DNA of 64,000 bases from Conyzicola lurida (GTDB lineage Bacteria > Actinomycetota > Actinomycetes > Actinomycetales > Microbacteriaceae), in NCBI RefSeq assembly GCF_014204935.1, contig NZ_JACHMJ010000001.1, positions 2,976,001 to 3,040,000 of the forward strand, given 5' to 3'. The notes beneath the pieces were generated by a model. That model saw nothing but the letters and a program-made list of their open reading frames with translations, was not told the DNA's origin and made no database searches. Below, one piece after another: positions 8,858 to 16,391 of this stretch (the first letter of the stretch is position 1; every line of letters starts with the position of its first letter). The translations under genes and the position numbers were made by a program.

Positions 8858-8877
8858 ATCCCCGAATAATCGGGGAT
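8858..8877 (-). terminator. Intrinsic terminator after tRNA-Met
   Basis: Read on the minus strand: ATCCCCGA, loop TTAT, TCGGGGAT, then TTTCTG. It lies eight bases beyond the 3' end of tRNA-Met and fits an intrinsic terminator of the two-tRNA transcript. Confidence 0.75.
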
Positions 8878-8884
8878 CTTGCGG

Positions 8885-8958
8885 TAGCTGAGGGGAGGCT
8901 CGATCTCCCGACCTCACGATTATGAGTCGTGCGCTCTAACCAACTGAGCTACTCAGCC
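8885..8958 (-). tRNA. tRNA-Met (CAT, elongator type)
   Basis: The cloverleaf is complete: acceptor GGCTGAG/CTCAGCT, D stem GCTC/GAGC, anticodon stem CACGA/TCGTG with loop CTCATAA, and T stem GGGAG/CTCCC. It has two oddities: the first acceptor pair is G-U, and the T loop reads ATCGAGC with A where T54 is expected. The 3' CCA is only partly encoded (ACC then G). Confidence 0.93.
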
Positions 8959-8982
8959 ATATAGCCGCCGAGGCAACTAACG

Positions 8983-9054
<72 letters not shown>

Positions 9055-9179
9055 ACAAAGCGATTTTCATCGTTTTGGCACCGTAAGAGACTAGCACCCG
9101 CCGGAGCCTTCTCTTGCACACCTCGGGGGCGGAACCCGGGCGTCGCGGCATCCCGCACAAAAATTCGGTAGTCCGGGGG

Positions 9180-9238
9180 CCAGCCGGCCAGTTCGGGCGG
9201 ATATGAGGGGTGCGTGCGGGCACGAATTGGCCAGCTGG
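9180..9238. repeat. Long imperfect inverted repeat between tRNA-Thr and GH13 gene
   Basis: CCAGCCGGCCAGTTCG (9180-9195) pairs with CGAATTGGCCAGCTGG (9223-9238), 16 bp with two wobble pairs and a 27-nt loop. It lies just past the stop of the GH13 gene on the same strand, so it may end that transcript. Nothing else was seen in 9060-9254. Confidence 0.5.
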
Positions 9239-9254
9239 ATGACGCGGGCGGCCG

Positions 9255-11078
9255 TTACCCGGCGGGGAGCACGATTCCCGGCAGCTTCCAGACGCCGAAC
9301 GTCGGGCCGGTGCCCGAGAGGTGTCCCTCGGTCAGCTTGGCGTCGCCGAACAGCCGCTGGGCCGAGGCGAGGCCGGCGAGAACGTCGGACTCGAACAGCA
9401 CGTCGAAGTCGTCGCGTGCGGCGAGGACGAGCAGCGACTCCTGCGGGTGCTCGCGCACGTAGACGAGCACGTCGTCGCCCACGTGGATCCAGCGGATGCC
9501 GCCCTCGTTGAGCGCGACGTGCGAGGTGCGCAGGTGGATCAGCTCGGTGTAGAGATCGATCGTCGCGCGCGAGTCGGCGATCGAGTCCCACGGCAGCGGC
9601 GAGCGCGAGTGCTCGCCGTCGTCGCCGACCAGGCCGAACTCGTCGCCGGCGAAGATCACCGGGATGCCGGGCAGCGTCACCGAGAGGCCGAACGCCACCG
9701 GCACGCTTCCGGGGACCGCGTGGGTGAGGAACCGCGGGGTGTCGTGCGTGTCGAGCGCGTTCATGGTGTGCAGCCGCACCCGCCACGGGAAACCGGCCGT
9801 GAACTGGTTGTGGGCGGCGAAGACCTCGCGGCCCGTGTACGACGGGATCGTGCCGAAGGGCAGCCCGAAGTACGAGCTCTCGCGCTCGCGCTCGGAGAGC
9901 CAGCCCCAGATCGGCCGCGTGAAGTTCGAGTACGTCATCGCGCCGTGCCACGCGTCGCCCTGGAAGTCGCCGGTGGCGTCGTTCGTCGACTCCCCCAGCA
10001 GGATCGTGTCGGGGTTCACGTCGATCATCGTCTGGCGGATGATGCGGCGCACGTCGGCGTTCAGATCGGTGTCGAGGTACCGGCCGGTCATGTTCGCGAC
10101 GTCGATGCGCCAGCCGTCGAGGTTGTACGGCTCGCCGAGCCACTTCGCCACGACGGAGTCGGGACCCTCGATGAACCGGTCGCGCAGCTCCTGTGACGCC
10201 CAGTTGAACTTCGGCAGGCTCGGTACGCCCAGCCACGAGGCGTAGTGCTCCTGATTCTCGTCGAGCCAGTAGTAGAACTCGCTCTCCGGGGCGCCGGGCT
10301 TGAGGTGCGACGCCTGGAACCACTCGTGCGCGTCGCCGGAGTGATTGCTCGTGAGGTCGCCGATCACCGTGAAGCCGCGGTCGTGGGCCACGCGCACGAG
10401 GTCGACGAGCGCCTGGTCGCCACCGAGCAGCGGGTCGACCTCGGCGAACGAGAGCGCGTCGTAGCGGTGGTTGCTGCGGGCGGGGAACACCGGCGTCAGG
10501 TAGATCATCGTGATGCCGAGGTGCTCGAGATGGTCGAGGTGCTCGACGATTCCCTCGAGGTCTCCCCCGTAGAACTGGCGCGCGGTCGACGGGCCGATGT
10601 GGATCGGCTCGTCGGTCCACTCGGCCGGTTCGGCCCACTCGGGCAGTTCGCGGTCGTCGGCGGCACGTGACCGCGCGAACCGGTCGGGGAAGATCTGGTA
10701 CATCACGCTGGCCCTGCCCCACTCGGGCGGCGCCGGGTAGGTGAGCAGTTTGAAGTCCTCGGAATCGAGGGTCTCGATGCGGTGGTACCCCGACGCGTTG
10801 AGCCAGGTCTTCGATCCGTCGGCGAGCGCGATGAGGAACCGGTAGCCGTGGATCGGGTTCTCGACCTCGACCTCGGCCTCCCACCAGTCCCAGCCGTCGA
10901 GCGACACGATCTTGGTGGCGACGGTGAAACGCGGCTCGTGGTCGGGGTTCGACCGGGTGCGCACGTTCTCCACCGGACCGAGACTGTGCGGGATGCGCAC
11001 CCGCACCGTCACACGCTCGCCGAGCACGGGAGTCTGGGTCGAAACGTAGAGCGGTGAACCGTCGTGATGGGGATCCAT
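9255..11078 (-). CDS. GH13 alpha-glucan hydrolase (neopullulanase / cyclomaltodextrinase-like)
   Basis: This is a 607-residue cytoplasmic enzyme. Residues 1-120 form a beta domain as in neopullulanase-type enzymes, and the catalytic barrel begins near VMYQIFPDRFA. The four GH13 regions are DLTSNHSGDAHEW, GWRIDVANM (nucleophile D326), ILLGES (acid E363) and LDTHDTPR (D446). It would cleave alpha-1,4 or alpha-1,6 bonds in maltodextrins; exact specificity is not readable. The start ATG 11078 has TACGCT six bases upstream. A longer version starting at ATG 11108 is possible but less likely. It is divergent from an alpha-glucosidase. Confidence 0.92.
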   Translation of the reverse strand: MDPHHDGSPLYVSTQTPVLGERVTVRVRIPHSLGPVENVRTRSNPDHEPRFTVATKIVSLDGWDWWEAEVEVENPIHGYRFLIALADGSKTWLNASGYHRIETLDSEDFKLLTYPAPPEWGRASVMYQIFPDRFARSRAADDRELPEWAEPAEWTDEPIHIGPSTARQFYGGDLEGIVEHLDHLEHLGITMIYLTPVFPARSNHRYDALSFAEVDPLLGGDQALVDLVRVAHDRGFTVIGDLTSNHSGDAHEWFQASHLKPGAPESEFYYWLDENQEHYASWLGVPSLPKFNWASQELRDRFIEGPDSVVAKWLGEPYNLDGWRIDVANMTGRYLDTDLNADVRRIIRQTMIDVNPDTILLGESTNDATGDFQGDAWHGAMTYSNFTRPIWGWLSERERESSYFGLPFGTIPSYTGREVFAAHNQFTAGFPWRVRLHTMNALDTHDTPRFLTHAVPGSVPVAFGLSVTLPGIPVIFAGDEFGLVGDDGEHSRSPLPWDSIADSRATIDLYTELIHLRTSHVALNEGGIRWIHVGDDVLVYVREHPQESLLVLAARDDFDVLFESDVLAGLASAQRLFGDAKLTEGHLSGTGPTFGVWKLPGIVLPAG

Positions 11079-11084
11079 GCGATC

Positions 11085-11141
11085 AGCGTAGCGATCGCGA
11101 GGTTTCATTCCCGTTACGGTTTCGCCTTCCGCCGTTAGGCT
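11085..11141. promoter_or_regulatory. Divergent leaderless promoters of the two GH13 genes
   Basis: The minus-strand -10 box TACGCT occupies 11085-11090 and the plus-strand box TAGGCT occupies 11136-11141. Each is exactly six bases from the start codon it serves (11078 and 11148). The 69 bases between the start codons must hold any shared operator; I see no clear palindrome. Confidence 0.65.
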
Positions 11142-11147
11142 TGGCGG

Positions 11148-12875
11148 ATGACTATCGCTAGCGAGACCTCTGCTGTGCCCGTCACTACGAGAACACTCGG
11201 TTCCGAGTGGTGGCGCAGCGCGGTCATCTACCAGATCTACCCGCGTTCGTTCGCCGACCTCGACGGCGACGGCATCGGCGACCTGCCCGGGATCACGGCC
11301 CGCCTCGACTCGCTCGCCGCCCTCGGCGTCGACGCCGTCTGGCTCTCTCCCTTCTTCACTTCTCCACAGAAAGACGCCGGCTACGACGTAGCCGACTACT
11401 GCGACATCGACCCGCTCTTCGGCACCCTCGCCGACTTCGACGCCATGCAGAACCGCGCGCACGAGCTCGGCCTCCGGGTGATCGTCGACCTCGTCCCCAA
11501 CCACACCTCCGACGCCCACCGCTGGTTCCAGGAAGCGATCGCGACCCCGGCCGGGTCTGCCGAGCGCGCGCGCTACATCTTCCGCGACGGCAAGGGCGCA
11601 TCCGGGGAACTGCCGCCCAACAACTGGGAATCGGTCTTCGGCGGCCCGGCCTGGACCCGCCTCACCGAGCCCGACGGCACGGCCGGCCAGTGGTACCTGC
11701 ACCTGTTCGACTCGTCGCAGCCCGACCTCGACTGGCAGAACCCGTGGGTGCGCGAGCAGTTCCGCGACATCCTGCGCTTCTGGCTCGACCGCGGCGTCGA
11801 CGGCTTCCGCGTCGACGTGGCGCACGGCATGATCAAGGCCGAGGGTCTGCCCGACTTCACCCCGAAGCCCGGCGGCAGCATGGGCGGCAGCGGCAGCAGT
11901 GTCGACGGCGTCTCGCTCGAGCCGGGAATCAGCGACCACGAAGACACCGCGCCTTTCTGGGCTCAGGATGGCGTGCACGAGATCTACCGCGACTGGCACG
12001 AGCTGCTCGCCGAGTACGAGGGCGACCGCGTGCTCTGCGCCGAGGCCTGGGTCGAGCCGCTCACCAAGCTCGCCAACTGGGTACGCCCCGACGAGATGCA
12101 CCAGGCGTTCAACTTCTCCTACCTCGAGACGCCGTGGGCCGGACCCGCGCTGCGTCGCATCATCGACAACTCGATCTCCGCGTTCGCGGGCGTCGGCGCC
12201 CCGAGCACGTGGGTGCTGAGCAACCACGACGTGGTGCGCCACGCCAGCCGACTGGCCCTCACCGCGGAGAACCCGCAGGGCGCCGGCATCGGCCCGAAGT
12301 CGCTCGGCCTGCCCGACGCCGACCTCGGCCTGCACCGCGCGCGTGCCGCGACCGCCCTGATGCTCGCGCTACCCGGCAGCGCCTACGTCTACCAGGGCGA
12401 AGAGCTCGGACTGCCCGAGGCGATCCACCTGCCCGACGCCGCCCGTCAGGACCCGACGTGGTTCCGCACCGACGGAGAACGCTACGGGCGAGACGGATGC
12501 CGCGTGCCGATCCCGTGGGAGGCGTCGAGCCCCGCGTTCGGATTCAACGCCACCGGCGAGAGCTGGCTGCCGCAGCCCGAGGAATGGGCGTCCTACGCCC
12601 GCGACGCGCAGCTGGGCGTGGAGGGATCGACGCTCGAGCTGTACACGCGCCTGCTCGCACTGCGTCACGAGCACGACCTCGGCATGGGCACGCTGAAGTG
12701 GATCACCGGCCACGGCGAGGCCGTCGTCGCGTTCAGCAATGGCGACGTGACGGTGTTCGCGAACACCGGGGACGTCCCCGTGGAGCTCCCGCTCGGCGAG
12801 GTGCTCGCCGCGAGCGGCCCCGTCACGGGCGGATCGCTGCCCGCCGACACGACCGTCTGGCTGCGCACCGCGTAA
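11148..12875 (+). CDS. Alpha-glucosidase, GH13 (oligo-1,6-glucosidase-like)
   Basis: This 575-residue protein starts its barrel at WWRSAVIYQIYPRSFADLDG. The conserved regions are DLVPNHTSDAHRWF, GFRVDVAHGM (nucleophile D223), LCAEAWVE (acid E299) and LSNHDVVRH (D361). The DGDGIGDLPGI calcium-type loop near residue 40 is typical of GH13 alpha-glucosidases. It releases glucose from short malto- or isomalto-oligosaccharides in the cytoplasm, downstream of the divergent glucan hydrolase. The start is leaderless (TAGGCT six bases upstream). A family A repeat hairpin follows the stop. Confidence 0.94.
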   Translation: MTIASETSAVPVTTRTLGSEWWRSAVIYQIYPRSFADLDGDGIGDLPGITARLDSLAALGVDAVWLSPFFTSPQKDAGYDVADYCDIDPLFGTLADFDAMQNRAHELGLRVIVDLVPNHTSDAHRWFQEAIATPAGSAERARYIFRDGKGASGELPPNNWESVFGGPAWTRLTEPDGTAGQWYLHLFDSSQPDLDWQNPWVREQFRDILRFWLDRGVDGFRVDVAHGMIKAEGLPDFTPKPGGSMGGSGSSVDGVSLEPGISDHEDTAPFWAQDGVHEIYRDWHELLAEYEGDRVLCAEAWVEPLTKLANWVRPDEMHQAFNFSYLETPWAGPALRRIIDNSISAFAGVGAPSTWVLSNHDVVRHASRLALTAENPQGAGIGPKSLGLPDADLGLHRARAATALMLALPGSAYVYQGEELGLPEAIHLPDAARQDPTWFRTDGERYGRDGCRVPIPWEASSPAFGFNATGESWLPQPEEWASYARDAQLGVEGSTLELYTRLLALRHEHDLGMGTLKWITGHGEAVVAFSNGDVTVFANTGDVPVELPLGEVLAASGPVTGGSLPADTTVWLRTA

Positions 12876-12879
12876 CCGG

Positions 12880-12915
12880 TTTCGACGGGCTCACCCGCGG
12901 GTTGAGCCCGTCGAC
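12880..12915 (+). terminator. Repeat-A hairpin terminator after alpha-glucosidase
   Basis: TCGACGGGCTCA (12881-12892) pairs perfectly with TGAGCCCGTCGA (12903-12914). It lies six bases past the stop and is made of two inverted copies of the family A repeat. No T-run. Confidence 0.65.
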
Positions 12916-12934
12916 ACCCCAACCGCAGCCGCGC

Positions 12935-13136
12935 GCTGCCCTTTGTCGCGTACGCGCCCGTCCGTACCGGCGCGCGCGCCACAAACCTCAGCGCGCCCGG
13001 GACAAACCTCCGCGATCGAAACGTCGCTCAGCGCCGCACACTCGCTCACGCGGATTGAGCCCGTCGGGATCCCGGCGGTCGAGTTGGCCGCCCGCGGCCG
13101 TGTCGAAACCCAGCCACGCGGATCGAGCCCGTGGCG
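12935..13136. repeat. Mixed intergenic repeats (families C and A)
   Basis: Between the alpha-glucosidase and the M23 gene there is no credible ORF. 12940-13040 is a family C element containing CGACAAAC-type and CGTCGCTCAGCGCCGCACA-type segments that recur near 34260. Around 13050-13067 and 13118-13136 are family A copies (GCGGATTGAGCCCGTCG and a degenerate one). Confidence 0.6.
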
Positions 13137-13140
13137 ATGG

Positions 13141-14364
13141 CTAGCGGGCGTTCGCCTGCAGCCAGGCGAACGGGTCGACGGCCACGCCGTCGAGGTGCAC
13201 CTCGAGATGCAGGTGGGCGCCGGTGGACGCTCCGGTCGAGCCGACCAATCCGAGGAAGTCGCCGACCTTGACGGTCTGACCCTCCACGACCGGGCTCGAG
13301 CCCTGGATCATGTGGCCGTAGATGCTGTCGACCTGCTTGCCGTCGATCACGTGCGACATGTAGACGTGCTGGCCGAAGCTGCCGCCGAACTTGGACTCGG
13401 TGATGACGCCGTCGGCGATCGCGTAGATCGGCGTGCCGGAACCCGGGGTGAAGTCGACACCGTTGTGATGGCTGGAACAGCCGCGGCACGGTGCGACACG
13501 GTCGCCGTAGCCCGAGCTGATCGGCGTGGCGTACGGGAACGGCCAGCGGATGTCTCCGGCTGTCGGCGTGAAGCTGTAGATGCGCGTGCCGTACTTGGCC
13601 GTGAGCACCTCGGCGTAGCTGGTGACCTCGAAGGCGTCGCGGGCCAGTGAGCCGATCGACGTGTCCGCGGAGACGGCGACCTTCTGCGCCTCGCCCGCGT
13701 CGGCCATGATGACGGTCGTGCCGTTCACGTCTTCGGCGGCGAACGTCATAAACGCATTGGCCGGAACGGTCGTACCGACGAGCAGTGCGCCCGAGAAGAG
13801 CATGGCGCCGATCGACAGAAGAGTGGATGCCGGTCGGGATTTGCGTCGGACCTTGGCCGCGACATCCGCCCTCGACTTGGAACTGCGTTTCTTGACCCGC
13901 ACGACGGCGGGGCGCTCGGCCTTCGCTCGACGGAGCTTGGGGCGCTTCACCCAGCTGCTGCCGCGCACGGGGCCGTCGACCATCGGGATGGCCTCGGGGT
14001 GCACGGTCTGCTCGGGCGCCGCGAACAGCGAGGCGAGGAACGGGTCGTCGACGGGGGCGGGTGCCACGGCGTCGTCGTCGACCGATGCCTCGACGTGCAG
14101 GGTCGGAGCGGCCAGATCGTCCGCGGAGGTTTTCTCGACGGGGAGTTCGGTGATCGACGCCTCGACCGCGAGCGGGAGTGCGGCGAATAAGTTGGCTTCG
14201 GTCGGCTTCGACGGTTCGACGGGAACGGCGGCTTCGGAGGCGATGGGAACGGCGGGTGCGGAAACGGACGGCGCGGGGGTGGGAACCGGCGGCGCGAACC
14301 GGCCGTTCGCTTCCATTTCGCGCAACTGGCGCCGCGTCAGGGGAGCGGATGTTTCATTCGTCAC
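13141..14364 (-). CDS. M23-family peptidoglycan endopeptidase, membrane-anchored
   Basis: This is a 407-residue cell-wall hydrolase. Residues 1-165 are a low-complexity, Pro/Ala/Val-rich cytoplasmic region beginning with LTRRQLREMEA and ending in a basic cluster. A single membrane segment (LLSIGAMLFSGALLVGTTV) follows near residue 175. The C-terminal LytM/M23 domain has the zinc motif H-x3-D in HHNGVDFTPG and the H-x-H in GAHLHLEVHLDG. It likely cuts peptide cross-links at the cell surface. The start is GTG 14364 with GGAGG ten bases upstream. The start overlaps the stop of a 22-codon upstream ORF, so translation may be coupled to it. Confidence 0.9.
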   Translation of the reverse strand: MTNETSAPLTRRQLREMEANGRFAPPVPTPAPSVSAPAVPIASEAAVPVEPSKPTEANLFAALPLAVEASITELPVEKTSADDLAAPTLHVEASVDDDAVAPAPVDDPFLASLFAAPEQTVHPEAIPMVDGPVRGSSWVKRPKLRRAKAERPAVVRVKKRSSKSRADVAAKVRRKSRPASTLLSIGAMLFSGALLVGTTVPANAFMTFAAEDVNGTTVIMADAGEAQKVAVSADTSIGSLARDAFEVTSYAEVLTAKYGTRIYSFTPTAGDIRWPFPYATPISSGYGDRVAPCRGCSSHHNGVDFTPGSGTPIYAIADGVITESKFGGSFGQHVYMSHVIDGKQVDSIYGHMIQGSSPVVEGQTVKVGDFLGLVGSTGASTGAHLHLEVHLDGVAVDPFAWLQANAR

Positions 14365-14429
14365 GAGGCGAATGCCTCCGAGCGACGAGTGGGTACAGCG
14401 CGCACAACAACGTCTACACGTAGAGTCAT
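14361..14429 (-). CDS. Upstream ORF (22 codons) overlapping the M23 start
   Basis: ATG 14429 begins a peptide MTLRVDVV... of 22 residues with a strong Shine-Dalgarno AGAGGAGA nine bases or fewer upstream. Its TGA overlaps the GTG start of the M23 gene as GTGA. The SD here is better placed than the one for M23, so ribosomes may reach M23 by termination-reinitiation. Whether the peptide itself matters is unknown. Confidence 0.5.
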   Translation of the reverse strand: MTLRVDVVVRAVPTRRSEAFAS

Positions 14430-14444
14430 GCGGGTTTCTCCTCT

Positions 14445-14473
14445 AAAAAGCTGCCATCCGGGGTGAGGACGGC
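14445..14473 (-). terminator. Terminator-like hairpin in the M23 leader
   Basis: Read on the minus strand: GCCGTCC, loop TCACCCC, GGATGGC, AGC and then TTTTT. It lies between the IMPase stop (14573) and the M23 leader ORF, directly before the AGAGGAGA Shine-Dalgarno. It may end the IMPase transcript or act as an attenuator for the M23 gene. The AT-rich stretch 14475-14560 before it probably holds the promoter. Confidence 0.55.
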
Positions 14474-14572
14474 GATATTTCTCGGGCTGGTTACACGGCA
14501 GGCGCGAGGCCTAAAAGGTAACGGATAGATAAACATTAGCTGCAAACGCATGAATCGGCCACCTGTACCACG

Positions 14573-15373
14573 TCAGACCCGCAGTTCTCGGAGGACGCGC
14601 TGGAGCGGATCGGCGAGTCCCGGTGCCGCGGCGAGCGCGAAATCGGCGCTCGCGGGGGCGCCGTCGAGACCGGTCACGACGGCTCCGGCCTCGCGGGCGA
14701 CGAGCGCCGCGGCGGCGTGATCCCACGGCTTGAGGCCGCGCTCGAAATACCCGTTCAGACGGCCCGTTGCCACGGCACAGAGGTCGAGAGAGGCCGCCCC
14801 GAACCGGCGGATGTCGCGCACCAACGGGAGCAGTCCGGCGACCACCTCGCCCTGCCTCGCACGCTCCGCGGAGTCGTACGAGAAACCGGTGCCGACGAGG
14901 GCCTGCTCGAGTGAGTGAAAATCGGGAACTTTAAGCTGCTGATTTGCCGAGAACGCACCCCCGGCCTCCGTCGCTGTATAGATCTCGCCGGTCACCGGAT
15001 TGGTGACGCAGCCGGCGAGCGCGCGCCAGGTGAGCGGGTCGGGATCGCCCTCCACCACCGCGATGCTGACGGCCCAGTGCGGGATTCCGTACAGGTAGTT
15101 GACGGTGCCGTCGATCGGGTCGACGACCCAGGTGAGGCCGCTCGCGCCCCGTCCCGCGCCGCCCTCCTCGCCGAGGAACCCGTCGTCGGGTCGCACGTCG
15201 GCGATCAGGGACCGGATCAGCAGTTCGGTCTCGCGGTCGGCCATCGTGACGACGTCGACCGGGCTCGACTTGTGGTCGGCGATCTCGACGCCCTCGATGC
15301 GACGGCGGTGCGCGAGCTCGCCGGCGGTCACTGCGGTGGCGCGGGCGAGCGCGAGGAGTTCGTCGTGGGCCAT
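14573..15373 (-). CDS. Inositol monophosphatase family protein
   Basis: This 266-residue Mg-dependent phosphatase has the family's metal-binding motifs: GFLGEEGG, DPIDGTVNYLYG and LKPWDHAAAALVAREAGA. Substrates in this family include inositol-1-phosphate, histidinol phosphate, PAP and fructose-1,6-bisphosphate; the sequence alone does not decide. The start ATG 15373 has TACCGT six bases upstream (leaderless). It stands alone between an M23 gene and an IclR regulator on the same strand. Confidence 0.9.
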   Translation of the reverse strand: MAHDELLALARATAVTAGELAHRRRIEGVEIADHKSSPVDVVTMADRETELLIRSLIADVRPDDGFLGEEGGAGRGASGLTWVVDPIDGTVNYLYGIPHWAVSIAVVEGDPDPLTWRALAGCVTNPVTGEIYTATEAGGAFSANQQLKVPDFHSLEQALVGTGFSYDSAERARQGEVVAGLLPLVRDIRRFGAASLDLCAVATGRLNGYFERGLKPWDHAAAALVAREAGAVVTGLDGAPASADFALAAAPGLADPLQRVLRELRV

Positions 15374-15406
15374 GACTCCACGGTACCCGGGTAGCAGGGG
15401 CCGCCG

Positions 15407-16183
15407 TCAGCCGCGCTGCAGCGCCCGCAGCGCCGTCGACGCCTGCTTGCCGGCCTGCACCACGAGCTGCGCGAGCTGCTCGTCGGTGCCGACCTCGCGC
15501 GAGGCCAGCACGGCGACGCTCAGCGCCCCGGCCGGTTCGGGGTCGAGCCCGAACACCGGCACGGCGATGCTCCGCGACAGCGGCACCCGCTCCCCCGACG
15601 TCGTCGCCCAGCCGCGCTCGCGCACGAGCGCCAGCCGCTCGCGGATCTCCCCGGGGTCGACGACGGTCGTCGAGGTGTACTGCAGCAGGGGCACCGTGAG
15701 GGCGAGGTCGATGTCCTTCTCCGGCATAAAGGCGAGGATGGCGTTGCCGCTCGCACCGCCCGTGAGCGGGTGACTGTCGCCGACGCCGATGGTCACGCGG
15801 ATCGGCTGCGCGCTCTCCACCTGGGCGACGTAGACGCGCCGGTAGCCGACGCGCGAGCAGAGGATGCTCGTCTCGCCGGTGACGCTGGCCAGCCAGGAGA
15901 GCGCGGGCATCGCCGCCGTGCGCACATCGCTGTTCGCGGTGGCCCGGCGGCCGAGCGCGATCGCGGCGGGGCCCAGGCCGTAGGTGCGCTTGTCGGGCTG
16001 GTAGACGAGCATCGCCGTTTCGACGAGCGTCTGCAGGATGCGGTGCACGACCGCTTTGCCCAGCCCTAGCTCCCGGGAGATCTCGCTCACCCCGAGCCAG
16101 GGCGCATCGCCGGTGAAGCACAGCAGCACCCGTGCGACCCGCTCGGTGGTCGAGGCAGGCGTGGGGGTGGCGAGAGCGTTCAC
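15407..16183 (-). CDS. IclR-family transcriptional regulator
   Basis: This 258-residue regulator has an N-terminal winged helix (VSEISRELGLGKAVVHRILQTL) and a C-terminal effector-binding domain (LTGGASGNAILAF, GVPLSRSIAVPVF-like region). GTG 16183 is chosen because AGGAG lies six bases upstream. An upstream frame to GTG 16237 would run through the operator-like palindrome at 16231-16247 and is less likely. It is divergent from the ten-gene catabolic operon at 16392 and two identical-spacing palindromes lie between. It probably controls that operon and itself, with an aromatic or organic acid intermediate as effector (inference). Confidence 0.9.
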   Translation of the reverse strand: MNALATPTPASTTERVARVLLCFTGDAPWLGVSEISRELGLGKAVVHRILQTLVETAMLVYQPDKRTYGLGPAAIALGRRATANSDVRTAAMPALSWLASVTGETSILCSRVGYRRVYVAQVESAQPIRVTIGVGDSHPLTGGASGNAILAFMPEKDIDLALTVPLLQYTSTTVVDPGEIRERLALVRERGWATTSGERVPLSRSIAVPVFGLDPEPAGALSVAVLASREVGTDEQLAQLVVQAGKQASTALRALQRG

Positions 16184-16230
16184 GGGCAACTCCTGAGTCG
16201 CAATCATCGATCGGCTGAATTGCTCAAATT

Positions 16231-16247
16231 GTTCCACTCTTCGGAAC
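16231..16247. promoter_or_regulatory. Operator-like palindrome 1 (IclR side)
   Basis: GTTCC-N7-GGAAC (GTTCCACTCTTCGGAAC), 17 bp. It lies 48 bases upstream of the chosen IclR start. It is identical in arms and spacing to palindrome 2. Confidence 0.65.
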
Positions 16248-16357
16248 GATTTGTCCAGCTTGCCAATTTTTGAAACACGGAGTTAACACTGGGGCAACGG
16301 TGGGCGCGTTTTCGGTGGCTACTTTCGTCTGTAAGCCAAGAAGGCACCAGGAGAACC

Positions 16358-16374
16358 GTTCCATTCAGCGGAAC
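16358..16374. promoter_or_regulatory. Operator-like palindrome 2 (operon side)
   Basis: GTTCC-N7-GGAAC (GTTCCATTCAGCGGAAC), 17 bp. It ends 17 bases before the TTG start of the binding-protein gene, overlapping the likely transcript start or leader, so a bound IclR protein would block the operon. Confidence 0.65.
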
Positions 16375-16391
16375 ACATCAGAGGAGCAGCG

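Noticed and set aside
14475-14570. Possible c-di-AMP (ydaO) riboswitch upstream of the M23 gene, from GCAGCTAA and the cell-wall context
   Set aside because: An aptamer would have to lie within the IMPase coding end, and no conserved aptamer segments were found.
16184-16237. Longer IclR start at GTG 16237
   Set aside because: It would place the operator palindrome in coding sequence, while GTG 16183 has an ideally spaced AGGAG.
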